Shown: piece after piece, positions 25,120-33,584 of the stretch | How positions within the stretch are numbered: position 1 is the first letter of the stretch | Layout: each line of letters begins with the position of its first letter | Translations under genes and position numbers: made by a program | The notes under the pieces: generated by a model | What the model saw: only the letters and a program-made list of their open reading frames with translations | What the model was told of the DNA's origin: nothing | The model's database searches: none | From: a virus | Length of the DNA stretch: 51,814 nucleotides | Reading direction: 5' to 3' (one strand) | Virus record (IMG/VR): IMGVR_UViG_3300023296_001433 | Location: 1 to 51,814 of that record

Positions 25120-25408
25120 TTTTTATTCCTTCTTGTGGTGTGAGGTACATTCCCCAAACCCAACTTACCTCGCCAGACTTCCACAAAATCTTGTAGTAGG
25201 TAGTGTGTCGTCCAGCTCTCATATGACCAAGGATTGAACCCGTGGTTCCCCAAGGTACAACACAGTCAGGGCGTTTCGCCCAAGGAATGTTGTGTTTCTT
25301 GACGTCCTCTTCAGAGTGTGCCTTAACTCCTATTGAGGTTTCAGACATCTCCGATTTTTTCTCTGGGACTTTCACAGCCGTCCCTGGCTCATATACTTTA
25401 GCGGGCAC
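25109..25408 (-). CDS. Small SH3/KOW-like protein, GTG start
   Basis: 99 residues from the GTG just after the NAD kinase stop; longer starts would overlap that gene. EPGTAVKVPEK and a C-terminal YYKILWKSGEVSWVWG give an SH3-barrel pattern. Function unknown. Confidence 0.65.
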   Translation of the reverse strand: MPAKVYEPGTAVKVPEKKSEMSETSIGVKAHSEEDVKKHNIPWAKRPDCVVPWGTTGSILGHMRAGRHTTYYKILWKSGEVSWVWGMYLTPQEGIKNEP

Positions 25409-25418
25409 GTTTGTTTCT

Positions 25419-26333
25419 CTACTTCCCCAGAATGATAAGGGGCTCATCAGAATGTGAAATCTCAATTTTATCACCGATAGTGACGGGGAACGTAATAGTT
25501 GTTCCATCACAAGCAAGAATTGCTGAGCGAGTTTTGCAGACAATCACTAGTTTCTGGTCAACTTTCCAGAAGCCATGGTTTAAACGATGTTCGGTGCCCC
25601 AAACGTAATTCTTCATCGGTTCACGGACTACAAATTGCAAGCGTTCATCATTCAATGGTAGAATCCAGCCGCCTGCGCTCAAATTCGCTCCCGTGGAGCC
25701 TCCAGGTGCCGAAATCCAGATTCCACTCGATTTTTGCTCCTCGGTCTCCGTGGCCTTTACACCGTGATGCTCGTTTGGCGCCTTCAAGATGTACGACGTC
25801 ATCCCCGCAGGATGCTTTGCTGCAAAGAGAACGTCGTTCAGAACTCGGTCCTGAACGACCTCACCATTCACGGCGACCTTTAATCGATTGACAACTTTCC
25901 GAGGCAACACAACATCCTCTAAAAGCCCGCTGATAAACTCCTCAAGCTTTTCTTCAGGCTGCCCATTCACAGATGTGTAGAAGCCCACGCTGCTACCTGG
26001 GGCGGAGTTGATACCCAGTACAGGAACCTCAGGCCCGACAAACTTCGATGCCCAAAGAAACGTACCATCACCACCAACAGTGATAACGAGGTCATACGAA
26101 TTGACCTTGGCAGCATTCGCTCGAAAACGAAAATCGACTGTGTCAATCCATTTGGAAAGATTCTCCGATAGGTAACCTAAGGTAGCGTAGTGAGCCTTGT
26201 CGGCCGCCACGTAGTGGGCTGTGGAGGGGTCACCCTTCTCGATCAAATCTAAAATGCGGCTGTTCTTACGTTCTTTTGCAAGTCTTAAAGCGCTTTTCTT
26301 GTAAATGACTAAGATTTTATTTGGGACACTCAC
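25419..26333 (-). CDS. nadK: NAD kinase
   Basis: 304 residues. VGGDGTFLWA is the GGDG nucleotide-binding motif, NDVLFAAKH the NE/D motif, and SGIWISAPGGSTGANLSAGG the glycine-rich C-terminal site. It phosphorylates NAD to NADP. Unusual for a phage; it could raise NADPH for nucleotide synthesis or lower NAD used by defence enzymes (inference). A promoter overlaps the end of the upstream gene. Confidence 0.93.
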   Translation of the reverse strand: MSVPNKILVIYKKSALRLAKERKNSRILDLIEKGDPSTAHYVAADKAHYATLGYLSENLSKWIDTVDFRFRANAAKVNSYDLVITVGGDGTFLWASKFVGPEVPVLGINSAPGSSVGFYTSVNGQPEEKLEEFISGLLEDVVLPRKVVNRLKVAVNGEVVQDRVLNDVLFAAKHPAGMTSYILKAPNEHHGVKATETEEQKSSGIWISAPGGSTGANLSAGGWILPLNDERLQFVVREPMKNYVWGTEHRLNHGFWKVDQKLVIVCKTRSAILACDGTTITFPVTIGDKIEISHSDEPLIILGK

Positions 26334-26352
26334 GACTTCTCCTATGGCTTTA

Positions 26353-26383
26353 TAGTACTACAGATCCAGCAATTTATAAACTC
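26353..26383 (-). promoter_or_regulatory. Promoter candidate for nadK
   Basis: GTTTATA, 17-base spacer, TACTAT, then 20 bases to the nadK start with AGGAGAA as ribosome-binding site. Confidence 0.55.
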
Positions 26384-26718
26384 AGATCAAAGCTAGGTTG
26401 CCAAAATTCTATCATTTTCTTGATAGACTTTTCTGTGACCCAAAGGCTGTCCTCACCAAGTAAGAAGTGGTAGATTTTCTCACCTGGTGAATAAAAAACT
26501 CTAACAAGCCTGGACTCTTGGAGATCAACATGTTCGTGAACATTTACAGATTCTACATAAAGAAGCATCTGGCTCCTCTTCAATTGAGAGGTAGTTACTT
26601 CGCCCAGGCGTCCAAACCTTCCTGGGAGATGAGGTGTCATCCTCACAGATTGAATCTTTAATCCGTCACTTTTGATATGGTATAACTTCCCAGGCTTTAG
26701 TCGTGTCGGGCGACTCAT
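26374..26718 (-). CDS. GxLY/VVW family protein
   Basis: 114 residues. LKPGKLYHIKSD, QMLLYVESV and GEKIYHFLLGEDSLWV match the family. Three bases after asnB, so probably co-transcribed with it. Confidence 0.72.
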   Translation of the reverse strand: MSRPTRLKPGKLYHIKSDGLKIQSVRMTPHLPGRFGRLGEVTTSQLKRSQMLLYVESVNVHEHVDLQESRLVRVFYSPGEKIYHFLLGEDSLWVTEKSIKKMIEFWQPSFDLSL

Positions 26719-26721
26719 ACT

Positions 26722-28305
26722 TCACTCACCACTGGCTCCATAATTTGGGAGCGCTCGGGCCGATGGGTCAGTAACATTGCAGTTTTCCCATTCACGATTT
26801 GGGAGCCAGAAATCTGGGATGAGCTTCGCATGTCCTGGGTAGTGCTTTTCAAAAATACGTCGATACAACAATGCCTCTTTTAGGACTGGGGTTCCATGTT
26901 TATAGATTTTCTGTGATTCTTGTAGTTCAGAATCAGAAATCGTTTCTTCAACGTATGCCTTGATCCCATCAACTACCGAATGGCCTACAGCATCTGAGAA
27001 AGCAGCTTTCTCACGATACAGAATAGAGTCAGGAAGTAAACCTGAACCCTCAAATGCCTTGCGAAGCAAAAATTTGCCTTGGCCATACGAGTTCATCTTC
27101 ATTGCGGCTGGAATGGTCATCACATGGTCAACGAAGTCAAGGTCCCCAAAAGGCACACGTGCCTCAATAGAGTGGGCTGAAATACATCGGTCTGCTCTCA
27201 GTACGTCAAAAACATGTAACTCATCAATGCGCTTTTGTGCTTCCTTCTGAAATTCTTCGGGTGTTGGAGCAAAATCTGTGTATTTGTAACCAAACAGTTC
27301 ATCGGAAACCTCCCCAGTCATCAACACTTTAGTTCGGGTATTCGCTCGAATCCATTTACAAATCAGGTACATTCCTACTGAAGCTCGGATGGTAGTAATA
27401 TCCCAAGTTTCAAGCATCCGAATCAACTCATCTAAAGCTTCCATTACTTCAGCTTGTGTGAAAGTCACAGTTGTATGCTTTGACCCAATATATTCAGCAA
27501 CCTCTTCGGCATACTTGTTGTCTATAGCATCTGTTACAGCCCCAACAGAATACGTCTTTATCGGCCTTTCAGATAATTTTGCCGCCAATGCACATACCAA
27601 TGATGAATCAAGGCCGCCACTTAGCAAAAATCCGAGAGGTGCATCAGCAATCATCCTTTTCCTTACACCCTCCAGAAGCTTTTGTGAGATTCCCTGTAGG
27701 GCTTCCTTTATGTTCATGTCACTTTGTGCCTGTGACGTCACAGAACGAAACTGGATGAGCCTGGAGCCGTCCCAGAGGTGTCCAGGTGGGAAGGGGGAAA
27801 CTTCGGCGCAGAAACCAGTCAATGCCTTAGCTTCAGAAGCGAATGCGAGTTCACCAGCAGAGGTCTTCCCCCAGAAGAGTGGCCGTATACCAATCGGATC
27901 TCTGGCAGCGAGCATTTGCTCGGACTCATGGTCATACCAAATGAGTGCAAATTCAGCATCCAATTTTTGGCAAGCTTTTTTCAATCCTAAATTATTGATG
28001 AGTGGGACGAGAACTTCACAGTCCGATGAAGAGTGGAACTGATATTCATCAGTCACCTCAGCTTTCAGCTCCTCGTAATTGTAAATTTCCCCATTGCATA
28101 AAAGTGATTTAGAATCATGCTCGAAAGGTTGATTACCTTTGTGTGTCAAATCTACAATTGCCAAACGATGAAATCCCAGGAATACTTTCCCAGGATCAAT
28201 ATCATAGCGAAGATTGTCTGGTCCACGGTGGCCCAGTTGAAGAAACGATTTTTCCAGTACCTCAAAAGGTACGGAGTTGCCTTTGAAACCAAAAATGCCG
28301 CACAT
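26722..28305 (-). CDS. asnB: Glutamine-hydrolysing asparagine synthetase B
   Basis: 527 residues. MCGIFGF gives the Cys2 nucleophile of the class II glutaminase domain, with HRGPD and CNGEIYNY. The C-terminal synthetase has the PP-loop FLLSGGLDSSLVCAL and TGEVSDELFGYKY. It makes Asn from Asp, Gln and ATP. With asnS and tRNA-Asn it forms an asparagine supply set. Length matches bacterial AsnB. Confidence 0.95.
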   Translation of the reverse strand: MCGIFGFKGNSVPFEVLEKSFLQLGHRGPDNLRYDIDPGKVFLGFHRLAIVDLTHKGNQPFEHDSKSLLCNGEIYNYEELKAEVTDEYQFHSSSDCEVLVPLINNLGLKKACQKLDAEFALIWYDHESEQMLAARDPIGIRPLFWGKTSAGELAFASEAKALTGFCAEVSPFPPGHLWDGSRLIQFRSVTSQAQSDMNIKEALQGISQKLLEGVRKRMIADAPLGFLLSGGLDSSLVCALAAKLSERPIKTYSVGAVTDAIDNKYAEEVAEYIGSKHTTVTFTQAEVMEALDELIRMLETWDITTIRASVGMYLICKWIRANTRTKVLMTGEVSDELFGYKYTDFAPTPEEFQKEAQKRIDELHVFDVLRADRCISAHSIEARVPFGDLDFVDHVMTIPAAMKMNSYGQGKFLLRKAFEGSGLLPDSILYREKAAFSDAVGHSVVDGIKAYVEETISDSELQESQKIYKHGTPVLKEALLYRRIFEKHYPGHAKLIPDFWLPNREWENCNVTDPSARALPNYGASGE

Positions 28306-28403
28306 AGTATGAACCAGTATGATTTAAAAGAGATTCTGTAGCTAATCGGCTGATAAATCAGAGCGAAGATATAAAACAAGATGTCGCTCTTGCTCAGAAT
28401 TGA

Positions 28404-28494
28404 AGGAAGGCACTGGAGTCGAACCAGATGGAGCTTCTTAGGCCCCACGCACCGCTTTCCAAGCGGCCCCCATCACCGTCAGGGATTACCTTCC
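28404..28494 (-). tRNA. tRNA-Ser(GGA)
   Basis: 91 nt class II tRNA. Acceptor GGAAGGT/GCCTTCC, anticodon stem GCCGC/GCGGT with loop TTGGAAA, long variable arm GGGGC/GCTCC, T arm CTGG-TTCGACT-CCAG. No encoded CCA. Isolated from the main array. Confidence 0.92.
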
Positions 28495-28529
28495 AAATAA
28501 GTCAAATTGTGTTGACTCGTTCTAGTCCA

Positions 28530-28727
28530 CTAAGGTAGACCATTGTAGTTAGCTACCAAGGTGAAGTTTTCACCTAGTTGACTTTTATTGTACATGCTAA
28601 TCGAGTTGCCTTTGTGTTTAAAGGGGTAGGCAATCAATTTCGGATGATTACTGCAAAGGCACATTGAACGAACTATTTCATACACGTAGTAGAGTTTATC
28701 ATCGCCAATATTACGAAAAATCTTCAT
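28530..28727 (-). CDS. Small phage protein of unknown function
   Basis: 65 residues, Met start, Tyr/Asn/Ser-rich with two close Cys (MCLCSNH). Eight bases downstream of its neighbour. No family recognised. Confidence 0.6.
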   Translation of the reverse strand: MKIFRNIGDDKLYYVYEIVRSMCLCSNHPKLIAYPFKHKGNSISMYNKSQLGENFTLVANYNGLP

Positions 28728-28734
28728 TTAAAGC

Positions 28735-29004
28735 CTAAAGTGTACTTTCCCAAGTATCGATGGTCACCTCAGGCTCGGCCACCTTGAGTCCAACAGCTTC
28801 TTCGAGCAAAACGTGTTCAAGATTCTGTAGATCGATGATTCTAACAAGGTTTGTGTACGGTCCAGCACTTGTGTTTTCTAGAGCCTTGGTGACCATGTCA
28901 ACATTTGACGTGGTCGGTGCCTTCACAACCTTGCAGGTCAAAATGCCTACCACATCTTTTGCTCCCTGTCGCTCAGGTCCGTATATCGCAATGTATGATT
29001 TCAT
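28735..29004 (-). CDS. Small protein of unknown function
   Basis: 89 residues, alternating strand/helix pattern, no motif. Has a dedicated promoter (29021-29050) and an AGGAG ribosome-binding site. Confidence 0.65.
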   Translation of the reverse strand: MKSYIAIYGPERQGAKDVVGILTCKVVKAPTTSNVDMVTKALENTSAGPYTNLVRIIDLQNLEHVLLEEAVGLKVAEPEVTIDTWESTL

Positions 29005-29020
29005 CTTTACTCCTACTCTC

Positions 29021-29050
29021 TTTATAGCACAGACTGCCTGGAAGGTAAAC
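29021..29050 (-). promoter_or_regulatory. Promoter upstream of 28735-29004
   Basis: TTTACC, 17-base spacer, TATAAA on the minus strand, 16 bases before the gene. Confidence 0.6.
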
Positions 29051-29320
29051 TGCCTTATTCACCTTCCATATTTGGACGCCAAAGGCAATAACAGGTCAGG
29101 ATACCACGGGCTTTTCGAGGAATTAGAGCTTGCTCCGCAGAGACAAGCCTACCTGACTTTCCTTTTCTCAGGTCTCACACCCGACCATGAATAATGTCAC
29201 CTGGTTACTTGGCACACATTGGGTAGCCGTATTTTACTACCAGCCCCAGCATTTTTGCCAGTTTGCCTTGTAAGTTATAACGGTGACACAGACAAACCCC
29301 GTTAGATATACTGTTATTGC
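29051..29320 (-). other. Non-coding stretch with several stem-loops
   Basis: No convincing frame on either strand. The minus strand can form GTCAGG/CCTGAC (about 29095-29157) enclosing GCTTG/CAAGC, then GGTAG/CTACC near 29235 and AACGG/CCGTT near 29285. It may be a structured 3' UTR of the ATP-grasp gene or an unrecognised RNA. Confidence 0.35.
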
Positions 29321-30067
29321 TTAATCAGTTTTATTCTTTCTCAGTTGCTCCCAACGAGCATCAATCATCATTGAATAAGTAATGGACTGAGGTGAATAAG
29401 AGCCGAGGGCATATGAGTCATTAACTTCAACCAGAAAAGTCTGGCCGTCGACGACGCCGACATCCAATGAGTATGCTGCAAGGTTCTTAGCTCCCATCAA
29501 CCTTACCATCTCTTCAATTGTGCCCTTTTTAGGCATGGCAAAACAGTCACCCTTGTAAAAGTCGACCGAACGTACCTCATCCTTCAAAACCATTACTCTG
29601 AATTCGGACTTGAAATCCATTGGCTCAGACACCCAAACTGGGTAGTCGGGCTCGGGATTGCCGATCTTAATTAGATCGGTAAAATCGCTAATAAGTCTGC
29701 CATTCCATGCCTTCTGGAACTCAGGTTTCACAAACACAGGGTTAGCGAAATTGTTCTTGGCAACATAGGTCAAAACCTCAGACCATTTTTGTTTGTAAAT
29801 CTTTCTACCAAAAAAGGACTCAAGGATTTCTGGGTAGTCCACTGGCTCGGGAGTTTTAAAGCTCATTTGCTCAAGAGCTGTATGGACAGTTAGGATACCG
29901 CCACAAACAACATCCTCAACAGGATTCAAAGGAACAGCTCCTGCTTCTAGCTCTGTATAAAGGAAACTTTTGCACTGGATTCCACGTTTTTCAAAACCGT
30001 CATATGCTAACCAGGTATTGTTCGTTGAACAGTAGCCGTCAGTATTTTTTTGTATCCACGCAATCAT
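29321..30067 (-). CDS. ATP-grasp protein of the phage R2K type
   Basis: 248 residues from MIAWIQKN. NPVFVKPE, a KSEFRVMVL strand, VRSVDFYKG and FLVEVNDSYALG fit an ATP-grasp fold with the acidic Mg-binding C-terminus. The Arg/Lys pattern resembles the R2K clade found in phages, thought to act as amino-acid or peptide ligases. The substrate is unknown. Confidence 0.75.
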   Translation of the reverse strand: MIAWIQKNTDGYCSTNNTWLAYDGFEKRGIQCKSFLYTELEAGAVPLNPVEDVVCGGILTVHTALEQMSFKTPEPVDYPEILESFFGRKIYKQKWSEVLTYVAKNNFANPVFVKPEFQKAWNGRLISDFTDLIKIGNPEPDYPVWVSEPMDFKSEFRVMVLKDEVRSVDFYKGDCFAMPKKGTIEEMVRLMGAKNLAAYSLDVGVVDGQTFLVEVNDSYALGSYSPQSITYSMMIDARWEQLRKNKTD

Positions 30068-30124
30068 CGTCGAATTCCTTACCAACTGAAAAGCATCAGC
30101 AGCCGCTCGCCTGTTTCAATTCCG

Positions 30125-30247
30125 TTACCATGGAAAAGGCCAGTGAACCTCGTAAATCCCTTCTTTCTCAAAACAGGTAGTCGCTACTGGCTTGGTGATG
30201 GAAACAACTTCTGGCAAATCCCCTGATATCGGACCTAGGCGAACCAT
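30125..30247 (-). CDS. 40-residue protein, possibly 3' frameshifted
   Basis: The ATG follows the upstream stop with no gap. The frame gives MVRLGPISGDLPEVVSITK and ends with TAA after HWPFPW. An alternative frame open over about 30077-30170 (KKGFTRFTGLFHGNGIETG) also looks protein-like, so a +1 shift near 30165 could extend the product by some 30 residues. Confidence 0.45.
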   Translation of the reverse strand: MVRLGPISGDLPEVVSITKPVATTCFEKEGIYEVHWPFPW

Positions 30248-30556
30248 TTACTCGCCCACCACAAAAGCTGTTTCTGCGAAATGAATAGCTTCGAGGACCT
30301 GATCCTGGATCTTTGAGTTTGCGGACAAATTCTTCTTACCTAAGGCCTTGTAGAATCTGATATCACTATCGGAGATATCTGCTCGAATCGAGCCATTGCT
30401 GATAACAAGCGTGTCGTTCTCGTAGGAAGCGAACCATCCATTCGGCAAATCAGAAAAAAAGTCAAAAGCCGAGTTGACAGGCTCTTCATCAGAAGGTGGT
30501 CCAGATTTATCATCAGGATGTGAATAAGGGTCTAAGTAAAGCATAAAATCAGTCAT
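30248..30556 (-). CDS. Acidic protein of unknown function
   Basis: 102 residues, Asp/Ser/Pro-rich N-terminus, compact C-terminal domain. No family recognised. Directly precedes the 40-residue gene. Confidence 0.65.
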   Translation of the reverse strand: MTDFMLYLDPYSHPDDKSGPPSDEEPVNSAFDFFSDLPNGWFASYENDTLVISNGSIRADISDSDIRFYKALGKKNLSANSKIQDQVLEAIHFAETAFVVGE

Positions 30557-30644
30557 ATCAGTTATGTGGGCGTTTGAGAGGCCCTAAGGGGGTCTGGCTA
30601 TTCATTTGGTGTTATTGGTCGACGACCTTTAGAGGCTGCTGACT

Positions 30645-31067
30645 TCACCATGTTCGCCCAATGGTAAGATGCGATCTCCAGTTGGAAGCTACACCAAATT
30701 CGTGACGAATTTGGCGAACCATTGGGCAATCTACTTCGACGAACCAGAATTGTGGTTTTTCTGGGACGTTCATTACCAGGTTCGAGTATTTGAAAGTAAT
30801 CTTTTGTCCTTGATACTTCTTCCAAAGTTTCATTTTCTCTTGTGTCCGTGGCTTTTCACCACGAATAATTGAAATGTGGGCGTCCCAAGATGGTTGGTGA
30901 AGCTTAATTCCCCAGTTCCACAAGACGTGCCAACGAAAATAACGGGTTATCTCACGATCAACAGTGATGATCGACCACCATTTGTTTTTCTTTTTCAGAC
31001 CAGGACGAGCTGGGTCGTAGATTATCTTACCATACGACTCAAACATAACTTCATTTCCATCACCCAT
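30645..31067 (-). CDS. acb1: Acb1-type anti-CBASS 2H phosphoesterase
   Basis: 140 residues. Two His-x-Thr/Ser motifs, WDAHISIIRGE (middle) and HLTIGR (C-terminus), define the 2H fold. The spacing, RGE after the first motif and IIYDPARPG near the start match T4 57B/Acb1. Acb1 cleaves cyclic di- and trinucleotides that signal in CBASS defence. An SLOG-like gene follows upstream, so this may be a counter-defence spot. Confidence 0.85.
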   Translation of the reverse strand: MGDGNEVMFESYGKIIYDPARPGLKKKNKWWSIITVDREITRYFRWHVLWNWGIKLHQPSWDAHISIIRGEKPRTQEKMKLWKKYQGQKITFKYSNLVMNVPEKPQFWFVEVDCPMVRQIRHEFGVASNWRSHLTIGRTW

Positions 31068-31112
31068 TTAACTGCCTACTTCACAATAGCACGACTCAAT
31101 TGGAAAGTGAAC

Positions 31113-31547
31113 TCAAACCTTCTTCAAATTAGCCCAATTTTCAAACTCCACTCGGCCATCAGGCCAAAGAAGTACGATAGGTTTTTGGCATTTCCTAGCA
31201 TAACGTACTGTGGCCCAGGTACCAGATCTCTGCTCCTCTTTTAGATAAGCAGGACAAGCTACCAGAATCTTGCCATCGTCAACTATTTTCTTGTTTCTAT
31301 CGAGAGGGGGCTCAGGTTCAGCCACATTGACCCCTTCGGATGTCCATGCTCTCATGCGTTCTATATCGCATGGCCTCTTGTTAATAGCAAGGCCCAGGTC
31401 ATGTGCGACTTTGTGTGCATCTAAGTCGGCACCTATGCAATCACCGTGTGTGAATTGACTGGCTTTTGAAGACTTGAGGACTTTAGCGAAATTTTCTTTT
31501 TGCTTGTCATTCATTCCACTCCTGGAGCCCGTGAAAGATATTTTCAT
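31113..31547 (-). CDS. SLOG/YspA-like nucleotide-binding protein
   Basis: 144 residues. A Rossmann-like start (ISFTGSR), GDCIGADLDAHKVA, and the later LDRNKKIVDDGKILVACPA plus SGTWATVRYARK are typical of the YspA/cpYpsA SLOG group. Family members bind or process nucleotide ligands. A paralogue lies at 35079-35480. Confidence 0.78.
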   Translation of the reverse strand: MKISFTGSRSGMNDKQKENFAKVLKSSKASQFTHGDCIGADLDAHKVAHDLGLAINKRPCDIERMRAWTSEGVNVAEPEPPLDRNKKIVDDGKILVACPAYLKEEQRSGTWATVRYARKCQKPIVLLWPDGRVEFENWANLKKV

Positions 31548-31582
31548 CTTCTCAGACTACCAGGAAGTGTTTCGTATTTAAA

Positions 31583-33271
31583 CTAGCTTAGGAGCTTCTT
31601 TTCGAAAGCCATGCAGGCCTCGCCCCAGTCTTTTAGCAGCTTGTCGAAGTCGCTGAATGAGATATAGGCATGGCCTTTCTTGCCCCAGCCACGGCCCCAG
31701 GAGTTCTTGATGCGGAACTGCTTCTTATTCAGGTTTACGCCATTAATCACATAGGCGTGGCCGCCAGATTTGGTGCCAGTGGCAGTGATAACTCCATTGG
31801 AGTCTGGTGTGAACATATCAGAATACCACCAGGTGCCCACAACTACTGGACCCAGGTGCAAAACAGCCTGGACAACATCGTCAAGTGTAGATGCCCATCT
31901 ATACTCAGAAATGACGCCGAGACGCTGGAGGATTTTTGCTCCTGCTCTCACAGAGGTACCATCGTATGAATTTCCTGTAATGAACACAGACTTGCCTCGA
32001 CGAGCGATGAAAGTGCGATTCTGTGTCTGCGGGCACCACACTGTTCCATTTGTCTTTGTTATCTCGTGCAGTTTTCTAATTTCAACACTTTGTGAATTTC
32101 TCAATGTCCAGTTTTCCACATCCAGACCTGAGCCTTTGCCGTGCGACGCACGACTAACACTTTGCCCAGCAAGAACACATGCTGCTAGCAGTGAATCTAA
32201 AATCGGCCCAGTTTTCCGACTTAGGATTCGTCGTTCTTTACGATTGCCTTGTGTAGGTGTCACGCACCCATCACCTTTGACACACACCTCAATGAAAAGT
32301 TCTAACTGCCGTTGTGTCAGCTGCATCAACCAATCAATCTTTGGTGCTCGGCCGGGAGCAACCATGCGAATTTGCTTGGCTAAATGACCAGAAATTTCCC
32401 AGACATGGCAGCCATCTTTTTTTCTATATCCAGATGCAACCTTGTGTGTTTCCATTAATGTAGCCACTTCTTGTAAATACACTTTTTGACTAACAACCAC
32501 ACCATTCCCACGATGATGGTCAGGTCGGCAATGTCCTTCGGCTGTAACCCAAGCAACCAAAGCAACAAAATCATCAGACCACTCAGAATGGTCAGGGAGG
32601 TTGCACTTTGCCGCTCTCAGAAATTCATGTTTCGATTTCCAATCTTGAGTTTCAACTAACGTAAAGCAACCTTTGGAAATACGTGATCTGACTGGCCATT
32701 TGTGGTTATCTGTACAGGCAAATTCCATTCCCTTGTTTCCCCAAATCTTGTAATCTGTCGATTGGTGTACGTGCACCTTCTCAAGTGGGAGCCACTCTGT
32801 CATTTCTGTTTTAAGATTGAATGTAAGAATTTCTTCTCCGACAATCAAGCTGTCATACGATTTCCACCCTCGTTTTGTTAAACAAGTCGTTTCTGTGTCG
32901 ACACACTCGCCAGGCCAGGCGTCGACTTTTTGTGCTTCTGAATAGATCGATGCAGGATTGAAAAGAGGCTGATGTTTCTCGTCTCGTGACTCATTTAGAT
33001 ATGATGGGTCAAATTCTCTGTTTTCGTAGAAATGTGTGACAGGTCCGTCCTCAAGCCAGTGTGTCCAGCTGTAGGCTACACACTGAGATGTTCTGCCTTG
33101 ATCTCCCCACCAGGCTGAATCCCACCAGTATTTGTGGGACAACTCTTCAGCTGATTTTGGCGGCAGCGCTTTGGAAAGCGGGTAATCTTGGTCTCGTTTG
33201 TCCTCAACTTGAATGCAGCCGAGGGTGTATTTTGGCTTGTTAGTTGTCATACTGATAAATAGCAGTGACAA
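31583..33271 (-). CDS. Papain-like (C1A) cysteine protease interrupted by an intein
   Basis: 562 residues as translated. The extein (about 250 residues) has GDQGRTSQCVAYSW with the nucleophile Cys, SGGHAYVING with the His, and KNSWGRGWGKKGHAYIS with the Asn. The intein occupies residues 123-434 and splits the protease between the Cys and His parts. After splicing it would be an active C1A-type protease. No signal peptide, so a role in virion maturation or host-protein cleavage is possible. TTG start (residue 1) or ATG at residue 8. Confidence 0.9.
   Translation of the reverse strand: MSLLFISMTTNKPKYTLGCIQVEDKRDQDYPLSKALPPKSAEELSHKYWWDSAWWGDQGRTSQCVAYSWTHWLEDGPVTHFYENREFDPSYLNESRDEKHQPLFNPASIYSEAQKVDAWPGECVDTETTCLTKRGWKSYDSLIVGEEILTFNLKTEMTEWLPLEKVHVHQSTDYKIWGNKGMEFACTDNHKWPVRSRISKGCFTLVETQDWKSKHEFLRAAKCNLPDHSEWSDDFVALVAWVTAEGHCRPDHHRGNGVVVSQKVYLQEVATLMETHKVASGYRKKDGCHVWEISGHLAKQIRMVAPGRAPKIDWLMQLTQRQLELFIEVCVKGDGCVTPTQGNRKERRILSRKTGPILDSLLAACVLAGQSVSRASHGKGSGLDVENWTLRNSQSVEIRKLHEITKTNGTVWCPQTQNRTFIARRGKSVFITGNSYDGTSVRAGAKILQRLGVISEYRWASTLDDVVQAVLHLGPVVVGTWWYSDMFTPDSNGVITATGTKSGGHAYVINGVNLNKKQFRIKNSWGRGWGKKGHAYISFSDFDKLLKDWGEACMAFEKKLLS
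31970..32905 (-). mobile_element. Intein with LAGLIDADG-type endonuclease domain
   Basis: 312 residues from Cys1 (CVDTETTCLTKRGW) to ITGN followed by Ser+1. The N-terminal Hint motif and EILTFN block are clear. FVALVAWVTAEGH and LFIEVCVKGDGC are the paired LAGLIDADG helices. It splices itself out and can home into empty alleles. Confidence 0.9.
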
Positions 33272-33285
33272 ACTTTCTTTTTAAT

Positions 33286-33570
33286 TTAAGCCAGCCAGAT
33301 CCATACGTCCCAAGCCTTCTCTATCACACCCGATTTTACAAGTCTGATAGTCCAACGGTGGCCATCTGAATATGGGACACAAGTTGCATCAACCAGGTCA
33401 TAGAAATTTTTTGCCTGGCAAGAATCGAATAAAAAAGACGAAAATTTAATCTCTAAAGCACGGCCGCCATCGTGCTGGTAGACATATGAATGTTCTTCAG
33501 CGAATTGTCGTGATTTCCTTTCCAAGTGCTTGATAAGCAACGCTTTTTTGTATTTATTCAAACAGGACAT
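33286..33570 (-). CDS. Unknown protein
   Basis: 94 residues, basic helical start (KKALLIKHLERKSRQF) then a mixed domain with aromatic C-terminus. No family recognised. Confidence 0.65.
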   Translation of the reverse strand: MSCLNKYKKALLIKHLERKSRQFAEEHSYVYQHDGGRALEIKFSSFLFDSCQAKNFYDLVDATCVPYSDGHRWTIRLVKSGVIEKAWDVWIWLA

Positions 33571-33584
33571 CTAAAACCTTAGAC

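Noticed and set aside
27389-28042. 217-codon plus-strand open frame
   Set aside because: It is antisense to asnB, whose motifs are complete; the plus-strand product has no family features.
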